Positions 49,500-58,197 of a DNA stretch of 64,000 nucleotides are shown here, in pieces. Both the position numbers and the translations under genes were made by a program. The DNA lies in assembly GCA_009784945.1 (NCBI GenBank), contig WQXH01000002.1, positions 1 through 64,000 on the forward strand, read 5' to 3'. The stretch comes from Coriobacteriia bacterium (GTDB taxonomy: Bacteria > Actinomycetota > Coriobacteriia > Coriobacteriales > UBA8131). Under the pieces are notes generated by a model that worked only from the letters and a program-made list of their open reading frames with translations, was not told the DNA's origin and did not search any database. How positions within the stretch are numbered: the stretch's first letter is position 1; each line of letters begins with the position of its first letter.

Positions 49500-50567
49500 T
49501 CAATCTGGCCACCCCCAATATCCAGGATGCTCAACAGTTTTCCAGTAGCCACTTTCGACCCATTCGTCTTCATACATGGGTTTGGTGCCGGTTTGGCGCA
49601 TACCGGAGTGAAATCCACTGTGCTTCTCGGCCTTAAGGTGATCGTTGATGCCACCAAAGAAGTGTGCGCCACAGGTGCTACAGATTTCTGCCACTCCGTA
49701 TGTTGGTGTCTCACCTACATACACTTTTTGCCAGCTCGAGGTATCTACCCAGACTTGCTCTGTAAAAGGTGGATACCAAATCTGGCCGTTGTTGGTGTTA
49801 CCAGAACCAGAGCCGCCTGATTGGCCGCCGCCTGAGCTTGATCCGCCTCCTGTGCTGCCACCAGTAGCTGAGCCGCCTGTACTGGAACCGCCGCTAGAGC
49901 CTGATTGGCCACCGGTGCCACCAGATGCAGATCCGCCTGACTGGCCGCCGCCACTGGTGCTGCCACCAGAGCTTGATCCGCCTGATTGGCCACCACCGGT
50001 GCTTTGGCCACCAGATGCAGATCCGCCTGATTGGCCGCCACCTCCTGTGCTGCCACCAGTAGCTGAGCCGCCAGAGCTTGATCCGCCGCCGGCACTTGCG
50101 CCACCAGATGCAGATCCGCCTGACTGGCCGCCATGGGCGGCTGTACCGCTAGAAGAAGGAGGGCTGTAGGCTTGGTTTGAGCCCTCTGTGCTATTGGCCA
50201 GATCTTCTGCTTGACCCTCATCTTCTTTTGCATCATCTTCTTTGGCGTCAAGTGCTCTTTTAATAGAGCCTGCTTTACTTTTAATGAGCGTAGTTACACC
50301 AGAAGAAAGAGGGACAGGGCTTTCTTTAATAATAAGAGGCTCTATAGGAAGAGGCTCTTCAGTTGTGAGCACAAAGGAAAAGCATATAGCAAGGACGAGT
50401 GTGCCTAAAGCTATTGGCCAAAGGCTCAGAACTTTTTGTGCTCTCCCCTCTTTTGTGTCTTCTGATTTATCTGCAGTAGTATCTTGGGCGCTCTCTAAGG
50501 CGTCTGGTGTGCTTTCTAAAGAGACCAGAGCGCTCTTAGTAGAGACATCAGTATGCTTATCGCTCAT
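49500..50567 (-). CDS. Type II-like membrane protein with Gly/Ser/Gln-rich repeat stalk and C-terminal Cys/His domain
   Basis: TM VLSLWPIALGTLVLAICFSFVL; SGGSASGG-type repeats; CSTCGAHFFGGINDHLKAEKHSGFH near C-terminus. Confidence 0.7.
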   Translation of the reverse strand: MSDKHTDVSTKSALVSLESTPDALESAQDTTADKSEDTKEGRAQKVLSLWPIALGTLVLAICFSFVLTTEEPLPIEPLIIKESPVPLSSGVTTLIKSKAGSIKRALDAKEDDAKEDEGQAEDLANSTEGSNQAYSPPSSSGTAAHGGQSGGSASGGASAGGGSSSGGSATGGSTGGGGQSGGSASGGQSTGGGQSGGSSSGGSTSGGGQSGGSASGGTGGQSGSSGGSSTGGSATGGSTGGGSSSGGGQSGGSGSGNTNNGQIWYPPFTEQVWVDTSSWQKVYVGETPTYGVAEICSTCGAHFFGGINDHLKAEKHSGFHSGMRQTGTKPMYEDEWVESGYWKTVEHPGYWGWPD

Positions 50568-53500
50568 AAGAGTGCCTCCTTCCTCTTTTCTTTTTAAGAC
50601 CTAAGAAGATACAAAGTGCACCTGTAAAAGCCACTATTGCAATCTTTAGGATTGCTAACCACAGTCCGTCTGCTGTCCTGGGGATCTTAAATGGTTTTAT
50701 TGCGCTAGATGTGTTGGTAGAAAGTGATGTTCCAAGGTAGTCCGATGGTTTGAGCTCAAGGTCGAGTCTGTCAAAAGAGAAGGTCTCGATAACACGGGTT
50801 TCTACCTGGTCTTTATCAACATCGGTAAGCACTGGAGCACTTCCGTTCCAGTTTCTAAAAAGTCCTGCTTCTATGGATCCTTTCATGACGGTTTCATTAC
50901 CCATGTCATCTTCTGTAAGAAGGGCACCGGTGGCAACTACTGCATAGTTCCAATCCCTTGGTGTAACACCACTGTGTGTACCAAAGGCAGATCCGGTATA
51001 AAATCCTTGGACTACACCTCCATAAAATATCCTGAGACCGGTGATATATTCACCTTCTCTTAGATTTAAGTCTGCTACGTCCAGGCGCGTTGCAGTTGTG
51101 GTAGATACACGCTCTTTCCATATTATCCATCCTGGCTCTATGGCTTGTGACATGTAGTTGTTGGGATTATTGGGGTTAGGGGGGTTAGCGGCCATGTAGT
51201 CATATGTATAGACGACCGGCGTATTGGGATCTGTCATGTTGGTCTTATACAAAATGGCACAAAGGCCATCATAGTCCATGCCAGGTGGAGTTGTGCCTGT
51301 CCAAAGTGTTGTCATGCGATACCCTTGCGAGGTGACGTACTCAAGCGAGTCAGTAATGACAAACTCATCTACTCTTACGTTAGAGGTGTTCTTGGCACCA
51401 AAGGAATAGTGGTATTCTTCATGGCCAACGTTATTAGCTGCTAAATCTTTGCTTCCGTCAAGGGCAGATGAGGTAAGTGGTATGGTCTTTTTATATACCT
51501 CAATGGAGACTTTGATGAGTTCGTTTTCAAATACTTGCACTTCGTTGGTGGAGTTGGGGTCTACGCTAAAGTAGCGTGCCGTATCGCCCATTTCATCAAG
51601 GCCAACATATGCTGGGTTAGGACGTGTTTCATCGAGCTTGTAGCTGCCTACTTCGAGGGGGCTAAAAAGGCACTTGCCACTTTTGTCGGTAATATGTGTG
51701 GTTACCACTTTCCAGTCTCCCGCTCCAGGCTTGCTTTCTTTGTAGAGAGTAAACTCGGTATTAGGAATGGGTTTTCCGGTGACGACATCTTTTTTTAAGA
51801 CTTTGACATCGTTTGGTTCTTCTTTGACTATGACGGCATTAAGCCTGGTTACAGCGTCTAAAGAATCTCCAGACACCTTGATTTGTTGTACTGTAACTGG
51901 GTTTGGGTTAGGTAAGCGATATCCTGGAGGAGGACTTTGCTCGTGGATGGCCACAGTTCCCAGGGGGATGATTGGAGTTCCGAACAAATTGTAATAGAAA
52001 GCATCGCCGCTGGAGAAATATGAGCTTTCAAAATACGCTACACCATTTTTCTTTGTGGCAAACACCCATGTCCTTGTTGGGCTTCCTGAAGCTTCTGCTT
52101 CTTTGATTGTGTCGTAGTACCCGTCCCAATAGCGCACAACGAACTTAGCACCAGCAAGTAAAAAGCCATTCGGGTCATCTTGGCCATAGGCCTCGCCGGT
52201 TAAGGTGTCAAGTTTCTGGACTATCATTTCAGGAGGATCGAAAAAGGGTTCATCTTCCCTTTCAACCGTAGTGTGCTGAGAGTTATGCCTTACGGTATAA
52301 ATCTCGTCATCCAGTTTATAGCCTTTAGGTGCCACCAACTCTTTTACAAAGTAGGTGCCTTGAAGGAGGTTTTTAGCAGGATTGGAGTTACCAGCACTGT
52401 CAGTTATAAAGGTATGTATGCGACCCGTGTCAGCAGTAGCATTTGCCAAAGTTTTATAAAGCCCATATTCTGCACCAGCCAGATCATAGCAGTTGTTGCC
52501 GTCTGTGATAGATGGGTTGGCTGAGCTTTTTATGAGCGAAATGTCGCCGATCTTTTCAGGCTCGTCTGTTCTTTTAATGGTTGTGTGAATTGAGTTATGG
52601 TTAACAGTATAGATTGTATTATCGAGCAGATAGCCTTTGGGAGGCGTGAGCTCTCTTACAAAGTAGGTGCCTTGCAAGAGATTTTTTGCCGTACTTGAGT
52701 TACCGGCGCTGTCGGTTATAAAAGTGTGAATGCGGCCTGTGTCAGCTGTGGCATTTGCTCTGGTTTTATAAAGACCGTACTTTGCTCCTGCTAAATCAAA
52801 ATAGCTGTTACCGTTGGTAATAGAAGGCTTGGCCGAGCTTTTGATGAGGGTTATGTCGCCGATCTTTTCGTGTTGATCTATTGTTCTTACTATGGTGTGC
52901 ATGGAGTTATGGCTAACGGTGTAGATTGTGTTATCGAGCAAGTAGCCTTGAGGAGCCTTGAGCTCTTTTACGTAGTAAGTTCCTTGCTGGAGGTTTTTTA
53001 CAGAGCCTCCGTTACCTGTGCTATCGGTTATAAAGGTGTGAATGCGGCTCGTGTTATTGGTGGCATTTGCCCTGGTTTTATAAAGACCGTACTGAGCTCC
53101 TGCTAAATTGAAGTAGTTGTTACCGTTAGTAAAAGAAGGATTGGAAGATCTCTTTACCAGCGAAATGTCGCCGACTTCTTCGGGCACGTCAGTCCTTCTT
53201 ATGGTTGTGTGTGTAGTGTTGTGGTTAACGGTATAGATTGTCGTGTCAAGCAGATAGCCTTTAGGTGCCTTGAGCTCTTTGATGTAGTACGTTCCTTGAA
53301 GGATGTTTCTTATAGGAGTTGAGTTACCGGCGCTATTGGTTACAAAGAGGTGTATACGACCCGTGTTAGCACTGGCGTCTGCCCTGGTTTTATAAAGCCC
53401 ATACTCTGCACCTCTTAAATCATAGTAGGAGTTGTTATTGGTAACAGAAGGCTTAGACGAGCTTTTTACGAGTGAAATGTCACCAACTTTTTCGTATTGG

Positions 53501-55530
53501 TCAGTTACCCTTACCGTGGCAAGTGTTGAGTTATGGTTAACGGTATAGATCGTATTATCGAGTAGGTACCCAGGAGGTGCTGTGAGCTCTTTTATGTAGT
53601 AGGTGCCGTTTTGGATACCGGTAGCACTGTTTGAGCTTCCTGTAGACGTGGTAGTAAAGGTGTGTATGCGGCCCGTATCTGTGCTGGCATCACTGGAAGA
53701 CCTATAAAGGCCGTAGCGTGCTCCTGCAAGATTGTAGTAGGAGTTGTTATTGGTTACTGAGGGATTAGCTGAGCTTTTGATGAGCCTGATCTCTCCCAAA
53801 AATCTAAACTGTATGGGTATTGAATGAGCAGCAAGGGATTGTGTTCCTGCACGAGGACCGCTTGCTGTTGCTGAAAGATAGACCATTCCTGTTAAGCGAT
53901 TGATGGAAGTTATCGTACAGTGTAGGGGCACTCCTCTGTAGCTTAACGCTTCTGGACCGGGAATACCAGGATTGACACAGGCAATGGGAAACTCCAAGTA
54001 GATGTCTCCCCAATACGCTATGGCGGTAAACCAACCGTTAGACATAGATCCGTTCCAGTTTCCTACCCAGCTCAGTGTTGTGGTAAAGCTTTGTCCTACA
54101 TAAAGACTGTTGGGGTCAACGCTCGCAAGGTCAATAAGGCCGCCTTGGTTGGGGTTTTCAGTTATGGGGCGTGGCTCGGGGGGTATAAAGCTTCCTGTTA
54201 GACCTAAAGGAGTGAGTGTTACCGTTAGCTCCCCCACAGCAGCACCAGTCGTGCCGCCAAGCTCAATGTCTCCAAAGAGGAAGGTGGCCGAGTATGCACC
54301 GCCACTTCGAAGGAGATAGGCCCCTTGAGATGTTTGCCCAACTGCAGGGCGAGCTTCGGTAAGCACTCTTGCTTGGCCAGTAACGCTGCCTATTGCATAG
54401 GTGTTGGAAGTAACGATGCCGCTTACCCGTCCGTCTTCATGTATTTCAGTAATCGTAAGCGCTGCGTCTAATATGTTTGCGTCAAGGTCACCAGAGAAAT
54501 AGGCTGCGTGATAGCTTGCAAGAAAGGTGGTGTAAGGTTTTTTGGGCCAGGTGTCTTCAAGTGGGGAGAGGCTGTGTGGCATAATGGCAGCACTGCTCTG
54601 TTCACTTGCGGTCTTACCGAGGTAATCGCCACTCAATTCTTCGCCTGGCTCATCACCTGACCTGCCCAATGATTCGCTATCTGGTCTGCCGTCTGGCCCC
54701 TCAGATGACAAGTCACCTGAGGCATGTTCATCCTCTAAAACAACGTGGGTTCTGAAAGCGGTAAAGGGTGCGTCAGGATAAGCTGCCGATCCAAAGAAGA
54801 ATGTTGCCTCATAAACAAGCTCGCCTTCTCTCGTCTCAATGAGGCACAAGAGCGAGCGATCAGAACTCGTGGGTGCCTGTGGATAGCCCTCGCGATTGGT
54901 GAGCAACACTGCCGTACCATCAGCATACTCAGGGGCAGCCATGCCATTAGACAGCACCCGTGCATAGTTTGGCGCTTTAATGACACTTTGCATATTTGCA
55001 CCAGCAGCAGTAATAGAGAGGGTGGCTCCGGTAATCACCCTGTAACCATCAGCACTGGCTGCCAAAACCTCATACTCGCGTATAAGCTCAGAGTAGCCCG
55101 TGTCTATAACCCAGTAAGGCAACTCCTCTGCATCTTGTGTGTTTTCTTCATCACTTGCTTGCGCCTCTGCCTGGTCATCGCTTGATTCCTCAGCTTGATA
55201 AGCAGTCTGATCATCGACCGGACCTTGACTCTGCTCGTCTGCTTGCCCTGGGGTCTCGTCTGCCTCTTGTGTTACATCTGGTAAGGTCTGCAGATCTTGC
55301 TCTGCCTCCTGTTGACCAGATTGCTCACCCACTTCATCGGTCTCAAAACTTGCCTCAGAAGCCAAGTCTTCTTCATTTGGGGCTTCAAAATCTGGTATTA
55401 CCCCAAAAGAATCAACCATTTGTGAATCTGTCTCATTGGCAAGAGCGGAAATTGCATTATACTGTTGCCAATATAAAACAGATGAGCCAACAAGAACAAC
55501 GGTGAGCAGTACCATCAGTATCTTCTTCAT
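50557..55530 (-). CDS. Giant (1657 aa) SpaA/Cna-B isopeptide-type surface adhesin
   Basis: Signal/TM; tandem GDISLVKSSxxPSxTxxNxYxxLxGAxYGLYKTxAxAxxxTGRIHxFxTxSxGN...LLQGTYYxKELxAPKGYLLDxTIYTVxHN domains; C-terminal IPRTADG-TM-KKKRGRR. Confidence 0.88.
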   Translation of the reverse strand: MKKILMVLLTVVLVGSSVLYWQQYNAISALANETDSQMVDSFGVIPDFEAPNEEDLASEASFETDEVGEQSGQQEAEQDLQTLPDVTQEADETPGQADEQSQGPVDDQTAYQAEESSDDQAEAQASDEENTQDAEELPYWVIDTGYSELIREYEVLAASADGYRVITGATLSITAAGANMQSVIKAPNYARVLSNGMAAPEYADGTAVLLTNREGYPQAPTSSDRSLLCLIETREGELVYEATFFFGSAAYPDAPFTAFRTHVVLEDEHASGDLSSEGPDGRPDSESLGRSGDEPGEELSGDYLGKTASEQSSAAIMPHSLSPLEDTWPKKPYTTFLASYHAAYFSGDLDANILDAALTITEIHEDGRVSGIVTSNTYAIGSVTGQARVLTEARPAVGQTSQGAYLLRSGGAYSATFLFGDIELGGTTGAAVGELTVTLTPLGLTGSFIPPEPRPITENPNQGGLIDLASVDPNSLYVGQSFTTTLSWVGNWNGSMSNGWFTAIAYWGDIYLEFPIACVNPGIPGPEALSYRGVPLHCTITSINRLTGMVYLSATASGPRAGTQSLAAHSIPIQFRFLGEIRLIKSSANPSVTNNNSYYNLAGARYGLYRSSSDASTDTGRIHTFTTTSTGSSNSATGIQNGTYYIKELTAPPGYLLDNTIYTVNHNSTLATVRVTDQYEKVGDISLVKSSSKPSVTNNNSYYDLRGAEYGLYKTRADASANTGRIHLFVTNSAGNSTPIRNILQGTYYIKELKAPKGYLLDTTIYTVNHNTTHTTIRRTDVPEEVGDISLVKRSSNPSFTNGNNYFNLAGAQYGLYKTRANATNNTSRIHTFITDSTGNGGSVKNLQQGTYYVKELKAPQGYLLDNTIYTVSHNSMHTIVRTIDQHEKIGDITLIKSSAKPSITNGNSYFDLAGAKYGLYKTRANATADTGRIHTFITDSAGNSSTAKNLLQGTYFVRELTPPKGYLLDNTIYTVNHNSIHTTIKRTDEPEKIGDISLIKSSANPSITDGNNCYDLAGAEYGLYKTLANATADTGRIHTFITDSAGNSNPAKNLLQGTYFVKELVAPKGYKLDDEIYTVRHNSQHTTVEREDEPFFDPPEMIVQKLDTLTGEAYGQDDPNGFLLAGAKFVVRYWDGYYDTIKEAEASGSPTRTWVFATKKNGVAYFESSYFSSGDAFYYNLFGTPIIPLGTVAIHEQSPPPGYRLPNPNPVTVQQIKVSGDSLDAVTRLNAVIVKEEPNDVKVLKKDVVTGKPIPNTEFTLYKESKPGAGDWKVVTTHITDKSGKCLFSPLEVGSYKLDETRPNPAYVGLDEMGDTARYFSVDPNSTNEVQVFENELIKVSIEVYKKTIPLTSSALDGSKDLAANNVGHEEYHYSFGAKNTSNVRVDEFVITDSLEYVTSQGYRMTTLWTGTTPPGMDYDGLCAILYKTNMTDPNTPVVYTYDYMAANPPNPNNPNNYMSQAIEPGWIIWKERVSTTTATRLDVADLNLREGEYITGLRIFYGGVVQGFYTGSAFGTHSGVTPRDWNYAVVATGALLTEDDMGNETVMKGSIEAGLFRNWNGSAPVLTDVDKDQVETRVIETFSFDRLDLELKPSDYLGTSLSTNTSSAIKPFKIPRTADGLWLAILKIAIVAFTGALCIFLGLKKKRGRRHSYER
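52229..53789 (-). repeat. Five in-frame tandem repeats of 312 bp (104 aa) encoding SpaA-like domains
   Basis: Equivalent ATGTCGCC-type positions at 52541, 52853, 53165, 53477 and 53789, each exactly 312 bp apart. Confidence 0.9.
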
Positions 55531-55706
55531 TGTGCCTCCTCTTGGTGCTAAGAAGTTTTGCTGCCTTTGCGCAAGATGTTATGCTCAGGATCCCGTTAGA
55601 GCAATTTGCCGATAAGCGTTGCGCGAATCGTGAGTATAGTGTATTATAGATATTATGTAAACTAGTTATTGAGAATTTGGCCGAACTATTTTGAAAGGAC
55701 TGTACT

Positions 55707-56180
55707 ATGGCTTCCCAAAAAGCTGTTAAGGCGACTAGCGTGGGGGACACGACGTCAGAAAAGCCCGACGGCACGAAAATCCCGACGGCAATGATTCCGA
55801 AGGATCTGTACGCAGACATTGTTCAGCTTGCAGCCTACAACAAGATCAAGAAAACCGGGCCCCAGAGCGACTCTGCAATTTTGCGTGAGTCACTAAGGGC
55901 ACTCATGAAGCATGTTGGTTACAAACCGGGGGAAACTGACATTCTTGCTGCACCAAAAGCATCATTGGTCAAAAAGCTGGCTGCCATTCATCAAGAAGCT
56001 CGTCTTGAAGGCGGAATACGCAAGACCTTTAGTGTTTCTACATCGGATTATGAGGCTGCCGAGGCCTTCTCTTCCTACAATAAGCTGCATGGTCTGTTGC
56101 CAAAGAACGTGTCGCAGCTTTGTCGTGATGCTCTTACTTTCTACATTTCTCAAGTTGAGTACCGATTCCGTCCGGAATAA
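55707..56180 (+). CDS. Putative regulator with two tandem ribbon-helix-helix-like domains
   Basis: IPTAMIPKDLYADIVQLAAYNKIKKTGPQSDSAILRESLRALMKHV aligns with KTFSVSTSDYEAAEAFSSYNKLHGLLPKNVSQLCRDALTFYISQV. Confidence 0.55.
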   Translation: MASQKAVKATSVGDTTSEKPDGTKIPTAMIPKDLYADIVQLAAYNKIKKTGPQSDSAILRESLRALMKHVGYKPGETDILAAPKASLVKKLAAIHQEARLEGGIRKTFSVSTSDYEAAEAFSSYNKLHGLLPKNVSQLCRDALTFYISQVEYRFRPE

Positions 56181-56218
56181 AAGTCCTCTGTCTAGCTTTT
56201 GATGCTACAATCATTACG

Positions 56219-56251
56219 TGAGTAGACGCCAGCCAGTATGGTGTCTACTCA
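56219..56251 (+). promoter_or_regulatory. 13-bp inverted repeat in leader of 56283-56867
   Basis: TGAGTAGACGCCA / TGGTGTCTACTCA (one G-T wobble), 7-nt loop. Confidence 0.55.
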
Positions 56252-56282
56252 TGACGCTAATAGATTGACAGGAGCATCAAAT

Positions 56283-56867
56283 ATGACAGCGGCACCTCAC
56301 GACTACAGGGATACAAACTTTACTTCTGAGGAGCTCATTGCGCAGGCCTATGCTGCTATTGCCAGCTATGGTGTGCAAAGTGAGCTTCCAGTTCCTGCAA
56401 CATCGCCTGTTGCCACAAAGGCTTCTACAAAGGCTGCACCAATCGCCAAAGGCGCTTACTTGGGTGCAACCTCGATTCCTGTTGCCCCAAAACCCGCTGT
56501 TCCTCAAGCACCAACTCCAAAGCCTGCTGTTACTTCAAGGCCTGCTCAGCATCAAGCACCAGTTCTCAAGCCTGCTGCTGCCATACCTGCTGCCTATCTG
56601 CAACCAGTCAAGGAGCAACGTCAGGCATCTCCTTTGAGTCCCCCTCCACCAACGGGCAAGCCAATCGCTTCTGCGCAATACCCTCTGCAGCCAGTTAGAG
56701 AGTCTGGGGCACATGACCCCTACACTCAACAAAGCGTCCCACCAAACTCAAAAGCCACCAAGTCCTCTGAGGAAGAGCTGCCTCGAAAGAAGAGTGGCTG
56801 GCTTGCCATAGTCATCTGGCTGATAATCATACTCTTTATGCTCTTTGTCTTACCCTTTCTTGAGTAG
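56283..56867 (+). CDS. Ala/Pro-rich protein with C-terminal TM tail anchor
   Basis: MTAAPHDYRDTNFTSEELIAQAYAAIASYG ... Pro/Ala/Lys-rich ... GWLAIVIWLIIILFMLFVLPFLE; RBS GACAGGAG upstream of ATG 56283. Confidence 0.7.
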   Translation: MTAAPHDYRDTNFTSEELIAQAYAAIASYGVQSELPVPATSPVATKASTKAAPIAKGAYLGATSIPVAPKPAVPQAPTPKPAVTSRPAQHQAPVLKPAAAIPAAYLQPVKEQRQASPLSPPPPTGKPIASAQYPLQPVRESGAHDPYTQQSVPPNSKATKSSEEELPRKKSGWLAIVIWLIIILFMLFVLPFLE

Positions 56868-56886
56868 TAACTAGAATTTTGACCCT

Positions 56887-58197
56887 ATGTACGAAACTAC
56901 TGAAAAAGTCGAACGCGCCGTACTGGTAGGCATCCAACTGCCTCATGACGAATGGCCGCTGGAGGAATCCCTTAATGAGCTGGAGAGTTTGGTGGCCACA
57001 GCTGGAGCCGAGACCGTTGGATCAGCCACTCAAAAGCTGGGTCGACCTCATCCGCGCACCTTTGTCGGCAAAGGTAAGGTCGAAGAAATCATCCACTTGG
57101 TACGTGCCCTGGAGGCAGACCTGGTGGTCTTTGATAGCGAGCTCACTCCCACACAGCAGTCAAATCTCGAAAAAGAAATGAAGGGTGTCAAAATCATCGA
57201 CCGTACGGCGTTAATCCTTGATATCTTTGCCTTGCACGCTACGACTCGTGAGGGTCGCTTGCAGGTGAGGCTAGCACAAAACTACTATCTCCTCCCCCGC
57301 CTTCGAGGCATGTGGGCACACCTTGCCGGACACCGCATGGGCGGCGGAGTTGGCAGTCGCTTCGGTGAGGGCGAAAGCCAGCTTGAGGTGGACAGACGTA
57401 TCGTACGCAAGCGCATAGATACGCTCACCGCTGAGTTGGCAAAGGTAGAAACCGAGCGGGCTACGCAACGAAAATCCCGTGCCTCTTCAAGAATCTTTCG
57501 TTTGGCCTTGGCGGGATACACAAACGCGGGCAAGTCATCTTTGCTCAACTGTCTTACCGGAGCCGATGTATTGGCATACGACAAACTCTTTGCTACGCTG
57601 GACTCCACCACCCGCCGCCTTGAACTGCCCGATGGACGAACCATGACCATCACCGACACCGTAGGTTTTATCCAAAAGCTGCCGCACACCCTGGTAGAAT
57701 CCTTCAAATCCACCCTTGATGAAATCCGCGAGGCCGACCTCATCTTGCACGTAGTAGATGCAGCTGCCGAACAGCGTGAAGCACATATGCAGGCCGTGCA
57801 AGAAGTGCTTGAAGAGGTAGGTGCTCATACGGTATCCCAGCTCGTCGTACTAAACAAAGCCGACCTGCTTACAAAGGAGCAGCTCGCTTTACTTGCCAAG
57901 CGCCACCCCGACGCAGTGCTGTTTTCTTCTCTCGATGGCGCAGGTACCGAGGAGCTATTTACCGCCATCTCGCGTTTGGCAGATGCAGCGCGCGAGCGCA
58001 TCAGGGTGTTGATTCCCTTTGATAAAGGCAACTTTGTACGATTGGCTCACGAACAAGCAACCATACTCTGCGAAGAATACACCGAAGAGGGAACCATTCT
58101 CGAGTTTTACGCAACGGCCGACTTGGCGGCTCGTTTTGCTGCCTTTGTACACCAAGACAGAGCTCAAGAGCGGGGTGAGCAGTGCTCGAACAAGTAA
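56887..58197 (+). CDS. hflX: GTPase HflX
   Basis: TFVGKGKVEEI, LPRLRGMWAHLAGHRMGGGVGSRFGEGESQLEVDRR, LAGYTNAGKSSLLNCLTG, TDTVGFIQKLPHTLVESFKSTLDE. Confidence 0.95.
   Translation: MYETTEKVERAVLVGIQLPHDEWPLEESLNELESLVATAGAETVGSATQKLGRPHPRTFVGKGKVEEIIHLVRALEADLVVFDSELTPTQQSNLEKEMKGVKIIDRTALILDIFALHATTREGRLQVRLAQNYYLLPRLRGMWAHLAGHRMGGGVGSRFGEGESQLEVDRRIVRKRIDTLTAELAKVETERATQRKSRASSRIFRLALAGYTNAGKSSLLNCLTGADVLAYDKLFATLDSTTRRLELPDGRTMTITDTVGFIQKLPHTLVESFKSTLDEIREADLILHVVDAAAEQREAHMQAVQEVLEEVGAHTVSQLVVLNKADLLTKEQLALLAKRHPDAVLFSSLDGAGTEELFTAISRLADAARERIRVLIPFDKGNFVRLAHEQATILCEEYTEEGTILEFYATADLAARFAAFVHQDRAQERGEQCSNK

Noticed and set aside
49645-50169. 174-aa Pro-rich plus-strand ORF (PPDWPPPELDPPP)
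   Set aside because: Antisense of the Gly/Ser-rich repeat in 49500-50567.
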